Below are positions 24,774 through 34,393 of a stretch of DNA of 64,000 nt, in pieces (positions within the stretch are counted from its first letter, which is position 1; the number at the start of each line of letters is the position of its first letter). Below the pieces are notes generated by a model that saw only the letters and a list, made by a program, of their open reading frames with translations, ran no database searches and was not told the DNA's origin. Origin of the DNA: Treponema sp. OMZ 798 (GTDB taxonomy: Bacteria > Spirochaetota > Spirochaetia > Treponematales > Treponemataceae); the NCBI RefSeq assembly GCF_024181385.1, contig NZ_CP051305.1, positions 2,728,001 to 2,792,000 on the forward strand, given 5' to 3'. Position numbers and translations under genes: made by a program.

Positions 24774-24868
24774 GCACACAACCGACACAGTATTATATAA
24801 TAAGTAAAGTTTTTTGTAAAGTCCTTAAAAATTATATAATCAGAATTGTGTACAAAGACTTAAAAATA

Positions 24869-24877
24869 TGATATAAT
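24869..24877 (+). promoter_or_regulatory. Extended -10 promoter of pheS
   Basis: TGA-TATAAT (24869-24877) is an extended -10 element 35 bp before the pheS ATG. No good -35 was found at 17 bp. The rest of the 258-bp gap between the M23 gene and pheS is AT-rich and shows no T-box-like features. Confidence 0.55.
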
Positions 24878-24912
24878 CTCCTATCTTTTTAGACGAATTT
24901 CGGAGTAAATTT

Positions 24913-26460
24913 ATGGATATCAAAAGTATTATCAAAAATCTTCATCCTCTTGAGATTAAGGTTTTAAAAAATTTTAAAATAGGCGACTATCTTGATAATA
25001 AAAAACTTGAGCTTAAACTTTCATATAAAGAAGGCCATGCAAATCAGGTTTTCTCATGGCTCAAAATGAAGGGGCTTATAAAAGAAACCGACCGCAAAAA
25101 ACACATATTTTTTGAACTGACAAATATTGGAACAGATTTTGCCGAACGCGGCACTCCGGAACAAAGAATTTTACGGCTTTTAAAAGAAAAAGGCGACCTG
25201 AAGCTGCCTGAAATTGCCGAAGCTCTTAATTTGGAAAATAAGGATGTAGGTTCGGCCTTCGGTATTCTTTCAAAAGAAGGCGCCGTTAAGATGAATGAAG
25301 AAAAAAAGGCTTCCTTTGTGCAAGAACCTCAATCAAAGCGCTTTAAGATAACCGTCGAATTGCTGAAAAAGGGACTTAAAACCGAAGGTCATATCATAGC
25401 CGAGGAAGATCTTGATGATGAAGAGCGCGAAATTATCAACTCAATCGCAAAAAAACGCGGAGCCGCTGACAGTCCTTATAAAATTGTAGAGCGCGACTCT
25501 GTTGTGTACGGCTTTACGGAAGATGTTCCTTCTCTCCAAAAAGAGCTTGAAGCCGAGGGGATAACGGGCGATGAAACAGGCCGGCTTACAGCCGAGAGTT
25601 TAAAAACCGGAAGCTGGAAAAATCAAACTTTTAGAAGCTACAATATCAATCTTCCTCCTGCGAGAATAGTTGCAGGAAGAACAAATCCTTACTGCGATTT
25701 TTTGGAAGGTGTAAAGGATAAGCTCGTAGGTTTGGGCTTTGAAGAATTTGACGGACCTCTCGTAGAAACGGATTTTTGGAACTCGGATGCTCTTTTTATG
25801 CCCCAATTCCATGCAGCCCGAGATATTCACGATGTTTACTATATAAAAAATCCGACTCATGCAAAAAGTATTGAAGAACCCTTTTTATCCCGCGTTGCCG
25901 AGGCCCATGAAACAGGCGGAAACACGGGCAGCCGGGGCTGGAATTATTCCTTTGACAGAAATTTTACAAGGAGGCTTTTGCTTAGAAGCCAGGGCACCGT
26001 TCTTTCAGCCCATCAGCTTGCAAAGGCAAAAATTCCCGGTAAATATTTCGGCATAGCCCGATGTTTCCGTTATGATAAGGTAGATGCTACCCACTTATCC
26101 GACTTTTACCAAACCGAGGGCATAGTTTTAGGCAATGAGGTCAATTTAAAGACCTTGTTGGGAATACTCAAAATGTTTGCCGTCGAAATCGCCGGGGCTA
26201 CCGAGGTAAAATACGTAGGCGGCTACTTCCCCTTTACAGAACCTTCTATTGAAGTGCATATAAAGCACCCCGTTTTGGGCTGGTTTGAGCTTGGCGGCTC
26301 AGGAATTCTCCGCCCGGAAGTATCGAGAACTATGGGGGTCGATGTTCCGGTCTTGGCATGGGGAATAGGTATCGACCGAATGGCCCTGATGGCTCTGGGC
26401 TTAAACGACCTAAGAGAACTGTTCAGCTCGGACATTGAAGGAGTCAGGCTGAGAAAGTAA
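24913..26460 (+). CDS. pheS: Phenylalanyl-tRNA synthetase alpha subunit (archaeal type)
   Basis: A 515-residue class II synthetase subunit that charges tRNA-Phe with PheT. It is longer than bacterial PheS and has N-terminal winged-helix repeats (about 5-170), as in archaea and eukaryotes. The catalytic core (about 240-510) includes the motif 2 region (HQLAKAKIPGKYFGIARCFRYD) and motif 3 (GVDVPVLAWGIGIDRMAL). Archaeal-type PheRS is an established trait of spirochaetes, attributed to ancient transfer. pheT is not adjacent here. The ribosome site is CGGAG. Confidence 0.95.
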   Translation: MDIKSIIKNLHPLEIKVLKNFKIGDYLDNKKLELKLSYKEGHANQVFSWLKMKGLIKETDRKKHIFFELTNIGTDFAERGTPEQRILRLLKEKGDLKLPEIAEALNLENKDVGSAFGILSKEGAVKMNEEKKASFVQEPQSKRFKITVELLKKGLKTEGHIIAEEDLDDEEREIINSIAKKRGAADSPYKIVERDSVVYGFTEDVPSLQKELEAEGITGDETGRLTAESLKTGSWKNQTFRSYNINLPPARIVAGRTNPYCDFLEGVKDKLVGLGFEEFDGPLVETDFWNSDALFMPQFHAARDIHDVYYIKNPTHAKSIEEPFLSRVAEAHETGGNTGSRGWNYSFDRNFTRRLLLRSQGTVLSAHQLAKAKIPGKYFGIARCFRYDKVDATHLSDFYQTEGIVLGNEVNLKTLLGILKMFAVEIAGATEVKYVGGYFPFTEPSIEVHIKHPVLGWFELGGSGILRPEVSRTMGVDVPVLAWGIGIDRMALMALGLNDLRELFSSDIEGVRLRK

Positions 26461-26493
26461 GACTTTATAAGCTTTATAAAAGGAGGTAAAACT

Positions 26494-28119
26494 ATGGAAT
26501 GGTGGAATAAAAGAGTAATTTATCAGATATATCCCAGAAGTTTTTGTGATGCAAACAATGACGGGATGGGCGATATTCAGGGTATTATTTCAAAATTGCC
26601 TTATTTAAAAGATCTGGGAATAGGAGCAATTTGGCTTTCCCCCGTAACGGCATCCTCCGATTATGATAACGGCTACGATGTTTCCGATTATTGCGATATC
26701 AATCCGAAATTCGGCACGATGGACGATTTTAAGGAACTTTTAAAAGAAGCTGACAAACTTGATATAAAGATTATTATGGACTTGGTTATAAACCATACAA
26801 GCGATCAGCACAGATGGTTTATCGAATCCAAAAATCCCGAATCTCCCTACCATAATTACTATGTATGGAAGGAACCCAGGCTTGTAAAGGGTAAAAAACT
26901 GCCGCCCAATAACTGGGACAGCCTTTTTTTGGGCTCGGCATGGAAGTATTGTGAAGAAAACGGACTCTATTATCTTCATCTTTTTACCGAAAACCAGCCC
27001 GATTTAAACTATAATAATCCGGCGGTAATTGAAGAAGTAAAAAAGATATTGAAATTCTGGCTCGATATGGGTGTTGCAGGCTTCCGCTGCGATGTTATAA
27101 ACTGTATTTACAAAACCTCCTATGAGGATGCAAAAAAAAGAAGAATTAAAACAGGTAAGGAGTTTTATCTGTCTCAAAAGGGCTGTCACGATATTTTAAA
27201 AGAATTAAATAGAGAAGTTTTAAAACCCTACAATGCCTTTACTGTAGGCGAGACCATGGATGTTTCACTGGAGGAAGCCAAGGATTTTATTCAAGACGAG
27301 TTGACTATGGTCTTTCCTTTTGAGCATCACACAGGAGTTGACTGCTGGTTTCAGATTCCTGTTTTTAAACGGAAATATAAGCCTTTTCGAATGATTAAAA
27401 TTTTAAAAAAATGGCAGACTAAGATGCCGTGGACACCTCTCTTCTTTGAAAATCACGATCAGGCTCGCTCCGTTTCACGTTTTGGGGATGAGGGAAAATA
27501 CTATAAAGAAAGTGTAAAAATGCTTGCAACCGTGCTTTTGACTCAAAAAGGAACGCCCTTTATTTATCAGGGGCAGGAAATCGGACTTACCAATACCGAT
27601 TTTAAGAGCATGGATGAGATCGATGATATAGCTACAAAGAATATTTATAATATGCTTAAGTCTCTTAAGTTCGGTAAAAAAAGAGCTTTTAGGCTGGCAA
27701 TGAACTTTGCCCGCGACCATGCAAGGACTCCCATTCCTTGGGATGATTCCGAAAATGGGGGCTTTTGTACTGTGAAGCCTTGGCTCCGTCTGAATGAAAG
27801 GTATAAAGAAATAAACGTAAAAAAGAACCTATCCGATTCTGACTCATGTTTTAATTATTACAAAAGATTGATAGCCTTGAGAAATTCGGAAGAAGCCTTG
27901 CAGTTCGGCGATATAGAATTTACCGATTTAGGAAGGGATGTATTTGCCTATTACCGCAAAAAAGACGATAAAAAGTTTTTTATTGTATCTAATATGTCGG
28001 GCAGAGCCCGGAAGATAAGGGAAGAGGTACGAGGCCTTCCTATTCTATTTAACTATAGGAACTTTAATCCTCAGCAGAAAATCTTACGCCCCTTTGAGTC
28101 CGTAATTACAAGAATTTAG
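26494..28119 (+). CDS. GH13 alpha-glucosidase (oligo-1,6-glucosidase type)
   Basis: A 541-residue cytoplasmic glycoside hydrolase with no signal peptide. The (beta/alpha)8 catalytic domain contains VINHTSDQH, nucleophile D200 in GFRCDVIN, acid/base E253 in VGET, and D322 in ENHDQ. A valine right after the nucleophile (DVIN) is the mark of alpha-1,6-active enzymes such as MalL or dextran glucosidase. Imported maltodextrin or isomalto-oligosaccharides are the likely substrates. AAAGGAGG gives a strong ribosome site. It lies 33 nt after pheS and may be cotranscribed. Confidence 0.93.
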   Translation: MEWWNKRVIYQIYPRSFCDANNDGMGDIQGIISKLPYLKDLGIGAIWLSPVTASSDYDNGYDVSDYCDINPKFGTMDDFKELLKEADKLDIKIIMDLVINHTSDQHRWFIESKNPESPYHNYYVWKEPRLVKGKKLPPNNWDSLFLGSAWKYCEENGLYYLHLFTENQPDLNYNNPAVIEEVKKILKFWLDMGVAGFRCDVINCIYKTSYEDAKKRRIKTGKEFYLSQKGCHDILKELNREVLKPYNAFTVGETMDVSLEEAKDFIQDELTMVFPFEHHTGVDCWFQIPVFKRKYKPFRMIKILKKWQTKMPWTPLFFENHDQARSVSRFGDEGKYYKESVKMLATVLLTQKGTPFIYQGQEIGLTNTDFKSMDEIDDIATKNIYNMLKSLKFGKKRAFRLAMNFARDHARTPIPWDDSENGGFCTVKPWLRLNERYKEINVKKNLSDSDSCFNYYKRLIALRNSEEALQFGDIEFTDLGRDVFAYYRKKDDKKFFIVSNMSGRARKIREEVRGLPILFNYRNFNPQQKILRPFESVITRI

Positions 28120-28194
28120 ACCTAATTTCTAAATAAAGTTAAAAATTTGCTATAAATAACAAAAAAAACATACAAGATAGGTAGGAGGTCTTTT

Positions 28195-29208
28195 ATGAAA
28201 AAAAGATTTTTTTTACCTTTTTTGTTGGTTTTGAGCTTATGTGCTTCTTGCAGCGGAATGATTGAGCAGCCCGGCTTCGTTTCAATTTTTCTAGGGAACG
28301 ATGACGGCATTACCCTCAAAGGTTTTGAACAGTCTCAAAATAATGAGATAATCCTCTTCTTTGAAGGCGGTGTCAGCAAGCTTCAAGTTCATGCTTTGAA
28401 AGGCGCCTTGCCCGAAGAAATTTTGTGTAATGTTGAAGAGATTGAAGCTGCCGAGTTTTTGCAGGACAAGGCTTATAAGGCTAAGAACGGGGATTTTCCT
28501 GTTTCCGTTTTTAAAATTACACCTAATGCAAATTTTGAAATAGGCGAGGACTTTAAAATCTGCGGAAAGGTTTCAGGAAGCATAAATCAATTCCTTGATT
28601 TTGAACTTCCCTTTAAGGGTGCAAACAATAAGCCTGCAGAGCTTTCCTTTTATTCGCTTAAATTGGGATCAGCATCTAAACAGGGCTTTATAAGATTTAA
28701 CGTAAAAAAGAGCGGAAACTTATTTGGGATAAGTCTTGTAAATGCGGGTAACTCAAAAGAGTCTGACTATATATTTCCTGCCTTTGAGGCAGAAGCAGGA
28801 AGTATAATTGTATTCTATTGGTTTTTACCGTCGGACGGCTCAATTCCTGAAGATGGAGCCTTAGTTTCTTCCGATGCTTGTAATGCTCTTGAGGCCGGAG
28901 AAAAGGGGTTTTGTTTTTGGGGAAGGGTAAAAAAGTTTCAGCCGAAAAGAACGAATGCAGTTCTTATTAAAACCGGCCAAAATGAGGGTTTACAGGATGC
29001 CGTCTTGTTTAGACATCCTAATGATCAGGACTGGGGAAGGCCTGAAATTGAGCAAGCTGCCTTGGAAGCTGCCGAAGCTTGTTTATGGATGCCTGACGGA
29101 GATCTTTTAAATGCAATACAAGCAAATATAACGCCGGCAAAAATGATTAAGAGGATTTCGCAGGAAACGATAAATCATAATGCAGCAGACTGGGTTTTGA
29201 CAAAGTAA
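28195..29208 (+). CDS. Hypothetical lipoprotein
   Basis: A 337-residue lipoprotein with a clear lipobox (LCASC, cysteine at about residue 19). The body shows two beta-rich halves and ends in an alpha-helical tail with no catalytic motifs and no family that I recognise. AGGAGG precedes the ATG. It stands between the alpha-glucosidase and the DUF3798 lipoprotein, which has its own promoter. Surface or periplasmic location is probable. Confidence 0.8.
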   Translation: MKKRFFLPFLLVLSLCASCSGMIEQPGFVSIFLGNDDGITLKGFEQSQNNEIILFFEGGVSKLQVHALKGALPEEILCNVEEIEAAEFLQDKAYKAKNGDFPVSVFKITPNANFEIGEDFKICGKVSGSINQFLDFELPFKGANNKPAELSFYSLKLGSASKQGFIRFNVKKSGNLFGISLVNAGNSKESDYIFPAFEAEAGSIIVFYWFLPSDGSIPEDGALVSSDACNALEAGEKGFCFWGRVKKFQPKRTNAVLIKTGQNEGLQDAVLFRHPNDQDWGRPEIEQAALEAAEACLWMPDGDLLNAIQANITPAKMIKRISQETINHNAADWVLTK

Positions 29209-29233
29209 ATTTTTAAGAAATTAAACAAAAAAC

Positions 29234-29262
29234 TTGACGGCTGAGTATATGTGTGGTACAAT
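29234..29262 (+). promoter_or_regulatory. Promoter of the DUF3798 transporter operon
   Basis: TTGACG (29234-29239), 17 bp, TACAAT (29257-29262). It lies 33 nt before the ATG at 29295, which has GGAGG at 29283-29287. The strength fits a highly expressed solute-binding lipoprotein. Confidence 0.75.
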
Positions 29263-29294
29263 TCTATAGTTTTCTTATAAATGGAGGTTTATTT

Positions 29295-30536
29295 ATGAAA
29301 AAGAGAACTTTGATGTTCGGTGTTTTTCTGATAGCTTTATTTGCTTTTATTGCAGGTTGCAGTAAAAAAACCGAAGAAAAAGGAGCTGCTCAGGCAGAAG
29401 CAAAGGGGCCGGCATATCATATTGGAATTATGACTGGAACAGTATCGCAATCTGAAGATGATTTGCGCGGAGCTGAAGAGCTTATCCGAATTTACGGGTC
29501 CGTAAAAGACGGAGGAATGATTCAGCACATAACCTATCCTGATGACTTTATGTCTCAACAGGAAACAACAATCTCCCAGATTGTAGCACTTTCCGATGAT
29601 CCTAAAATGAAGGCTATCATTGTAAATCAAGCAATTCCGGGAACAGCAGAAGCTTTTAAACGAGTACGTGAAAAGAGACCTGATATTCTTTTATTGGCAG
29701 GCGAAGCTCACGAAGACCCGCTTGTAATTCAAGCTGCTGCCGATATGATCGGAAGTCAAGATTTTATTTCCCGCGGTTATACAATTCCTTGGGCAGCAAA
29801 ACAACTTGGAGCAAAGAATTTCGTTCATATTTCCTTCCCCAGACACATGTCCTATGAAACATTGGGTCTTAGAAGGCAAATCATGGAAGAAGCTTGTAAG
29901 GACTTAGGTATTAACTTCTACTTTGAAACAGCTCCCGACCCCACAAGCGACGTCGGAACAGCCGGTGCTCAGCAGTTCATTCTTGAAAAAGTACCCCAGT
30001 GGATAGAAAAATATGGAAAGGACACAGCCTTCTTCTGTACAAATGATGCTCACACAGAGCCCTTGTTAAAGCAGCTTTTTGCTTACGGAGGTATGTTTGT
30101 TGAAGCAGACTTACCCTCACCTTTAATGGGTTACCCCGGAGCTTTAGGTATTGACCTTTCAGCAGAAGCCGGAGACTTCCAGAAGATTCTTAAGAAGGTT
30201 GAAAATTCCGTTGTCGAAAAAGGCGGTGCCGGACGTTTCGGAACATGGGCCTATTCTTACGGATTTACCGTTTCAGCCGGTTTGGGAGAATATGCACGCC
30301 GTGTTATCGATGGAGAGGCTAAGAAGGGAAATATGGCCGACTTGGCAAAGGCTTACGGAAGGTTTACGCCCGGAGCAAAATGGAAGAGCGGTGCTTACAT
30401 TGATGCCAGCACAGGCGTTAGATCAAAGAATCAGGTACTCCTGTTTATGGATACCTATGTTATGGGTCAGGGCTACTTACCCGCAACAGAACAAGACATC
30501 CCCGAGAAATACTTCAATATTAAGTTTCAAAAATAA
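29295..30536 (+). CDS. DUF3798-type solute-binding lipoprotein
   Basis: A 413-residue lipoprotein (lipobox FIAGC, cysteine at about residue 22) with a periplasmic-binding-protein-like fold: two alpha/beta lobes with motifs such as GIMTGTVSQSEDD, FCTNDAHTEPLL and SAGLGEYARRVIDG. I assign it to DUF3798 with moderate confidence. It precedes an ATPase and two permeases of the sugar/nucleoside importer class, so it is the probable ligand-capturing part. The start is the ATG at 29295 because GGAGG precedes it. A strong terminator right after the gene would make the binding protein more abundant than the membrane parts. The ligand is unknown. Confidence 0.85.
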   Translation: MKKRTLMFGVFLIALFAFIAGCSKKTEEKGAAQAEAKGPAYHIGIMTGTVSQSEDDLRGAEELIRIYGSVKDGGMIQHITYPDDFMSQQETTISQIVALSDDPKMKAIIVNQAIPGTAEAFKRVREKRPDILLLAGEAHEDPLVIQAAADMIGSQDFISRGYTIPWAAKQLGAKNFVHISFPRHMSYETLGLRRQIMEEACKDLGINFYFETAPDPTSDVGTAGAQQFILEKVPQWIEKYGKDTAFFCTNDAHTEPLLKQLFAYGGMFVEADLPSPLMGYPGALGIDLSAEAGDFQKILKKVENSVVEKGGAGRFGTWAYSYGFTVSAGLGEYARRVIDGEAKKGNMADLAKAYGRFTPGAKWKSGAYIDASTGVRSKNQVLLFMDTYVMGQGYLPATEQDIPEKYFNIKFQK

Positions 30537-30568
30537 AACCTTGTAGTTGAATTTTTAGGGAATCCTAA

Positions 30569-30605
30569 CGGAGGGTCGGGACAAAGATCCCCACCCTCCG
30601 TTTTT
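30569..30605 (+). terminator. Intra-operon terminator after the binding protein
   Basis: Perfect 8-bp arms CGGAGGGT (30569-30576) and ACCCTCCG (30593-30600), with an inner CGGG/CCCC extension, then TTTTTATTTT. It lies between the binding protein and the ATPase gene, so partial readthrough is expected. Confidence 0.85.
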
Positions 30606-30627
30606 ATTTTAAGGAACAATGCGGATT

Positions 30628-32208
30628 ATGGACAATAATGAATTTTTTTTGGTTCTTGAAAATGTGACAAAGGAATTTTCAGGGACGCAGGTACTTCAAG
30701 GTGTAAATTTTTCTTTAAAAAAAGGAGAAATACTTGGCTTAGTCGGCGAAAACGGGGCAGGAAAGACCACCTTGATGAAGATTTTATTCGGTATGCCTGT
30801 TATAAATGAAACGGGCGGATATGGGGGAAGAATTCTGGTTGATGGAAAAGAGGTCAAATTCTCAAGCCCCTTTGATGCTCTTGATGCCGGTATAGGAATG
30901 GTTCACCAAGAATTTTCACTGATTCCCGGCTTTTCTGCAACGGAAAATATCATGCTGAACAGGGAATTACAAACCCCTTCTATTCTTTCAGATTTATTTA
31001 CCCCGAGATTAAGTTTACTAAAGAGAAAGGAAATGAATGATAGAGCTCAAGCCGTTTTAAACGAGTTGGGCGTTTCTATAGATGCACATACATTGATTTC
31101 GGAAATGCCTGTAGGGCATAAACAATTTACCGAGATTGCACGTGAGATAGATAGAGATAATGTAAAGCTCTTGGTTTTAGACGAGCCTACAGCCGTTTTA
31201 ACCGAATCTGAGGCGGATATTCTTTTAGCGGCAGTAAAAAAACTTGCAGCTAAGGGGATATCGGTAATTTTTATTTCTCACAGATTGCAGGAAGTTATAG
31301 ACATATGCGATAGGGTCGTAATCTTAAGAGACGGAAAAACGATTCAAGATAAGAAAACAAGCGAGATTACAATTCCTGAAATTGCGGCAGGTATGGTAGG
31401 CCGCGAAATTTCCAACACGGAAAAAAAGGATAATGATAAAAAAATCGGGCCTGTAGTGCTTGATGTAAAGAATCTTTGGGTTGATATGCCCGGTGAGCTT
31501 GTCCGAAATGTCAATTTTTCGGTTAAAGAAGGTGAAATCTTCGGTATAGGAGGGCTTGCTGGACAAGGAAAGGTAGGTATTCCCAACGGAATTATGGGTA
31601 TCTTCCCTGCAGGAGGAACCGTAACCTTTAAAGGAAAGGAGCTTACCTTAAATAATACCAAGCAGGCCTTAGAGGACGGCTTAGCCTTTGTTTCTGAAGA
31701 CAGGCGGGGCGTAGGTCTACTTCTCGATGAAAGTCTTGAGTGGAATATCGCCTTTACGGCTATTCAATCTAAGAGAGCCTACCTAAAAAGTTATTTAGGC
31801 GGTTTGCTTAAACTTAGAGATGAAAAGGCTATGAAAACTTTGGCAGATAAGTACATAGATATGCTTCAAATTCGCTGTACGGGAAGCCATCAAAAAGCAA
31901 AGGAGCTTTCAGGCGGCAATCAGCAAAAGATTTGTTTGGCTAAGGCCTTCTGCCTTGAACCTGAAATTCTTTTTGTTGCAGAGCCCACTCGCGGTATTGA
32001 CGTAGGTGCAAAGGCCCTTGTTTTGGATGCCTTGAGAAAAATCAACAAGGAACTTGGAACTACTATTGTTATGATTTCCAGTGAGCTTGAAGAACTTCGC
32101 TCTATCTGCGACAGAGTTGCAATCGTTTTCCACGGAGAGATTTCTGGAGTTTTATCGCCGGAAGAAAAGCCGGCCGAATTTGCTTTATACATGGCGGGGG
32201 TAAAATAG
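30628..32208 (+). CDS. ABC transporter ATPase, double-domain (RbsA/MglA/YufO type)
   Basis: A 526-residue cytoplasmic ATPase with two nucleotide-binding domains in tandem. The first (about 5-235) has Walker A GENGAGKTT and Walker B LLVLDEPTAVL. In the second (about 255-515) the Walker A is altered (GGLAGQGKVG), as usual for this class, and the signature is LSGGNQQK. It powers the import of the ligand held by the upstream lipoprotein. The ATG at 30628 is preferred because AAGGA is 11 nt upstream; the ATG at 30619 is too close to it. The two permease genes follow at once. Confidence 0.93.
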   Translation: MDNNEFFLVLENVTKEFSGTQVLQGVNFSLKKGEILGLVGENGAGKTTLMKILFGMPVINETGGYGGRILVDGKEVKFSSPFDALDAGIGMVHQEFSLIPGFSATENIMLNRELQTPSILSDLFTPRLSLLKRKEMNDRAQAVLNELGVSIDAHTLISEMPVGHKQFTEIAREIDRDNVKLLVLDEPTAVLTESEADILLAAVKKLAAKGISVIFISHRLQEVIDICDRVVILRDGKTIQDKKTSEITIPEIAAGMVGREISNTEKKDNDKKIGPVVLDVKNLWVDMPGELVRNVNFSVKEGEIFGIGGLAGQGKVGIPNGIMGIFPAGGTVTFKGKELTLNNTKQALEDGLAFVSEDRRGVGLLLDESLEWNIAFTAIQSKRAYLKSYLGGLLKLRDEKAMKTLADKYIDMLQIRCTGSHQKAKELSGGNQQKICLAKAFCLEPEILFVAEPTRGIDVGAKALVLDALRKINKELGTTIVMISSELEELRSICDRVAIVFHGEISGVLSPEEKPAEFALYMAGVK

Positions 32209-32209
32209 T

Positions 32210-33250
32210 ATGGAAAAATTTAAAAAGATAGTTGCAGATTTCGGTATACCGAGAATAATTATTCTCTTATTCCTTCTTACCCTTTTTATAATTGCTCCCT
32301 TTGTTAAGGTAAGCATCGGAGCCTCTCTTTCGGACGTTGCAAACCGTTTCGGTATGAATGCCTTGATGGTTCTGGCCATGGTTCCGATGATTCAAACAGG
32401 CTGCGGCTTAAACTTCGGTCTTTCATTGGGAGTTTTGGGCGGTCTTTTGGGCTCAACCCTTGCAATGCAATTCGGACTTGTAGGTCTTGCCGGTTTTGCC
32501 GTCGCCGTGCTTTTAACGATAATATTCTCAGGAGTAATAGGCTTAGGTTATAGTCAGGTATTAAATAAGGTTAAGGGAGAGGAGATGACAATAGCCATGT
32601 ATATCGGCTTTGCATCCGTCACCTTTATGGCTATTTTGTGGATAGTTCTTCCGTATTCAAATCCGAGTATGGTTTGGGCTTATTCGGGACAGGGCTTGCG
32701 TACTACAATAACTCTTGAAGGTTATTGGGTCAATATTTTAAATAACTTTTTGGCTATTGAGATCGGTTCATTTAAATTCCCGACGGGTGTTATCTTGTTC
32801 TGTGCAGTCTGTATGTTCTTGATGAAGATTTTTATGAAGACAAGAACGGGAACGGCTTTGACGGCTGTCGGTTCCAATCCCGATTTTGCAAGGGCAAGCG
32901 GCGTAAGCATAGACAAGGCAAGGACCATAAGTATAGTTCTTTCGACAATATGCGGAGGAGTCGGTATCTTGTTGTATCAGCAGAGCTTCGGTTTTATTCA
33001 GCTTTATAAGGCCCCGCTCTTTATGGCCTTCCCCGCAGTAGCCGCTATTCTTATAGGCGGTGCTTCGGTAAATAAGGCCTCGATTTTAAACGTTGTAATA
33101 GGTACTGTTCTTTTTCAGGGAATTTTGTCGATGACGCCTTCGGTTATAAACAGTATTTTGCAGACCGACATGTCTGAGGTTATCCGAATCGTACTTTCAA
33201 ACGGTATGATCTTATATGCTTTGACAAGAAAAACGCAAAAGACGAGGTAA
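32210..33250 (+). CDS. ABC transporter permease (branched-chain/nucleoside/ribose class)
   Basis: A 346-residue inner-membrane protein with about nine to ten hydrophobic segments. Features such as NMLALGLP-like IQTGCGLNFGLSLGVLGG, the cytoplasmic loop TAVGSNPDFARASGVSI (EAA-like coupling region) and AAILIGGASV are typical of the BPD_transp_2 family. It begins one base after the ATPase gene. It forms the channel with the next permease. The substrate is not readable from the sequence. Confidence 0.9.
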   Translation: MEKFKKIVADFGIPRIIILLFLLTLFIIAPFVKVSIGASLSDVANRFGMNALMVLAMVPMIQTGCGLNFGLSLGVLGGLLGSTLAMQFGLVGLAGFAVAVLLTIIFSGVIGLGYSQVLNKVKGEEMTIAMYIGFASVTFMAILWIVLPYSNPSMVWAYSGQGLRTTITLEGYWVNILNNFLAIEIGSFKFPTGVILFCAVCMFLMKIFMKTRTGTALTAVGSNPDFARASGVSIDKARTISIVLSTICGGVGILLYQQSFGFIQLYKAPLFMAFPAVAAILIGGASVNKASILNVVIGTVLFQGILSMTPSVINSILQTDMSEVIRIVLSNGMILYALTRKTQKTR

Positions 33251-33256
33251 TTGATT

Positions 33257-34393
33257 ATGAATAAAATAACGGAAAAATTAAATAGAAAATTAAAGAAATT
33301 TTCGATGCTCGATTTTTTGGCTGATAATCTTGTTTCGCTTCTCTTCCTATTAATTTCCTTTGTGGCTATTCCCGTGTCGGGGCTTTCGGCCCATCATATT
33401 ATCGGCGAGATTTTAACCCGAATAGGAAGAAACTCCTTTTTGGTTTTCTCGCTTATCTTACCGATTATGGCCGGTATGGGTATAAACTTCGGTATGGTCT
33501 TGGGTGCAATGGCAGGACAGATAGGCTTGATCTTTGCTATGGACTGGGGTATCGGAGGTATTTACGGATTGGTCTTTGCGGCCTTGATAGGAATGCCTCT
33601 TTCGGTTTTGCTGGGCTATATAGCCGGTTCCATCCTCAACAAGGCAAGAGGCCGGGAAATGGTAACAAGTTACATCTTGGGCTTTTTCTTCAATGGTGTA
33701 TATCAGTTCTTTGTTCTGTATCTGATGGGTTCTGTTATTCCTATGCACAACAAGGCTATAAAACTATCCCGCGGCTTTGGGGTACGAAATACCCTTGAGC
33801 TTGCTCCCGTAAGGCAGGTGCTCGATACGACATTCTCGTTCAATATTGCAGGCTTACGCATACCTGTTTTGTCCTATCTTATCATCATAGCTCTTTGTTT
33901 CTTTATAGTATGGTTTAGAAAAACAAAGCTTGGACAGGACATGAGGGCAATCGGTCAAAATCAATCCGTTTCAAATTCGGCCGGTATCGCAGTTGAACAC
34001 ACAAGAATTATTTCGATTATAATTTCGACGGTTTTGGCCTGTATAGGACAGATTATATTTTTGCAGAATATGGGAAATATGAGTACCTACAATGCCCACG
34101 ACCAGACCGGCTTCTTTGCTGCAGCCGCCATCTTGGTCGGAGGCGCTTCTGTGAGCAGGGTAAGTATAAAGAACGTTTTTATAGGCGTTGTTCTCCTCCA
34201 CTTCTTGTACATTGTTACCCCCATGGCAGGCCAGCAGCTTCTTGGCTCTGCAATGATTGGAGAGTACTTTAGAGACTTTGCAGGTTATGCAGCAATAGCT
34301 CTTTCCTTAGTGCTCTATGCTGCAAGAAATCAAAGAAATGCGGAAAAGAAACGTTCCGAATTGCGTTTGCAAGCTGAAGGAGAAGAAAAATGA
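33257..34393 (+). CDS. ABC transporter permease, second subunit
   Basis: A 378-residue permease of the same family as its neighbour, with ILPIMAGMGINFGMVLGAMAGQIG, RAIGQNQSVSNSAGIAV (coupling loop) and AAAILVGGASVSRVS. The two permeases probably form a heterodimer. The ATG at 33257 is used; a TTG at 33251 abuts the preceding stop. Its end overlaps the next gene by 4 nt (ATGA), implying translational coupling. Confidence 0.9.
   Translation: MNKITEKLNRKLKKFSMLDFLADNLVSLLFLLISFVAIPVSGLSAHHIIGEILTRIGRNSFLVFSLILPIMAGMGINFGMVLGAMAGQIGLIFAMDWGIGGIYGLVFAALIGMPLSVLLGYIAGSILNKARGREMVTSYILGFFFNGVYQFFVLYLMGSVIPMHNKAIKLSRGFGVRNTLELAPVRQVLDTTFSFNIAGLRIPVLSYLIIIALCFFIVWFRKTKLGQDMRAIGQNQSVSNSAGIAVEHTRIISIIISTVLACIGQIIFLQNMGNMSTYNAHDQTGFFAAAAILVGGASVSRVSIKNVFIGVVLLHFLYIVTPMAGQQLLGSAMIGEYFRDFAGYAAIALSLVLYAARNQRNAEKKRSELRLQAEGEEK

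Noticed and set aside
24654-24912. T-box riboswitch before pheS
   Set aside because: No specifier stem, T-box sequence or terminator/antiterminator pair was found in this AT-rich gap.
30151-30546. 131-codon plus-strand frame overlapping the DUF3798 lipoprotein
   Set aside because: It is an offset frame inside a clearly coding gene, has no ribosome site and shows no motif.
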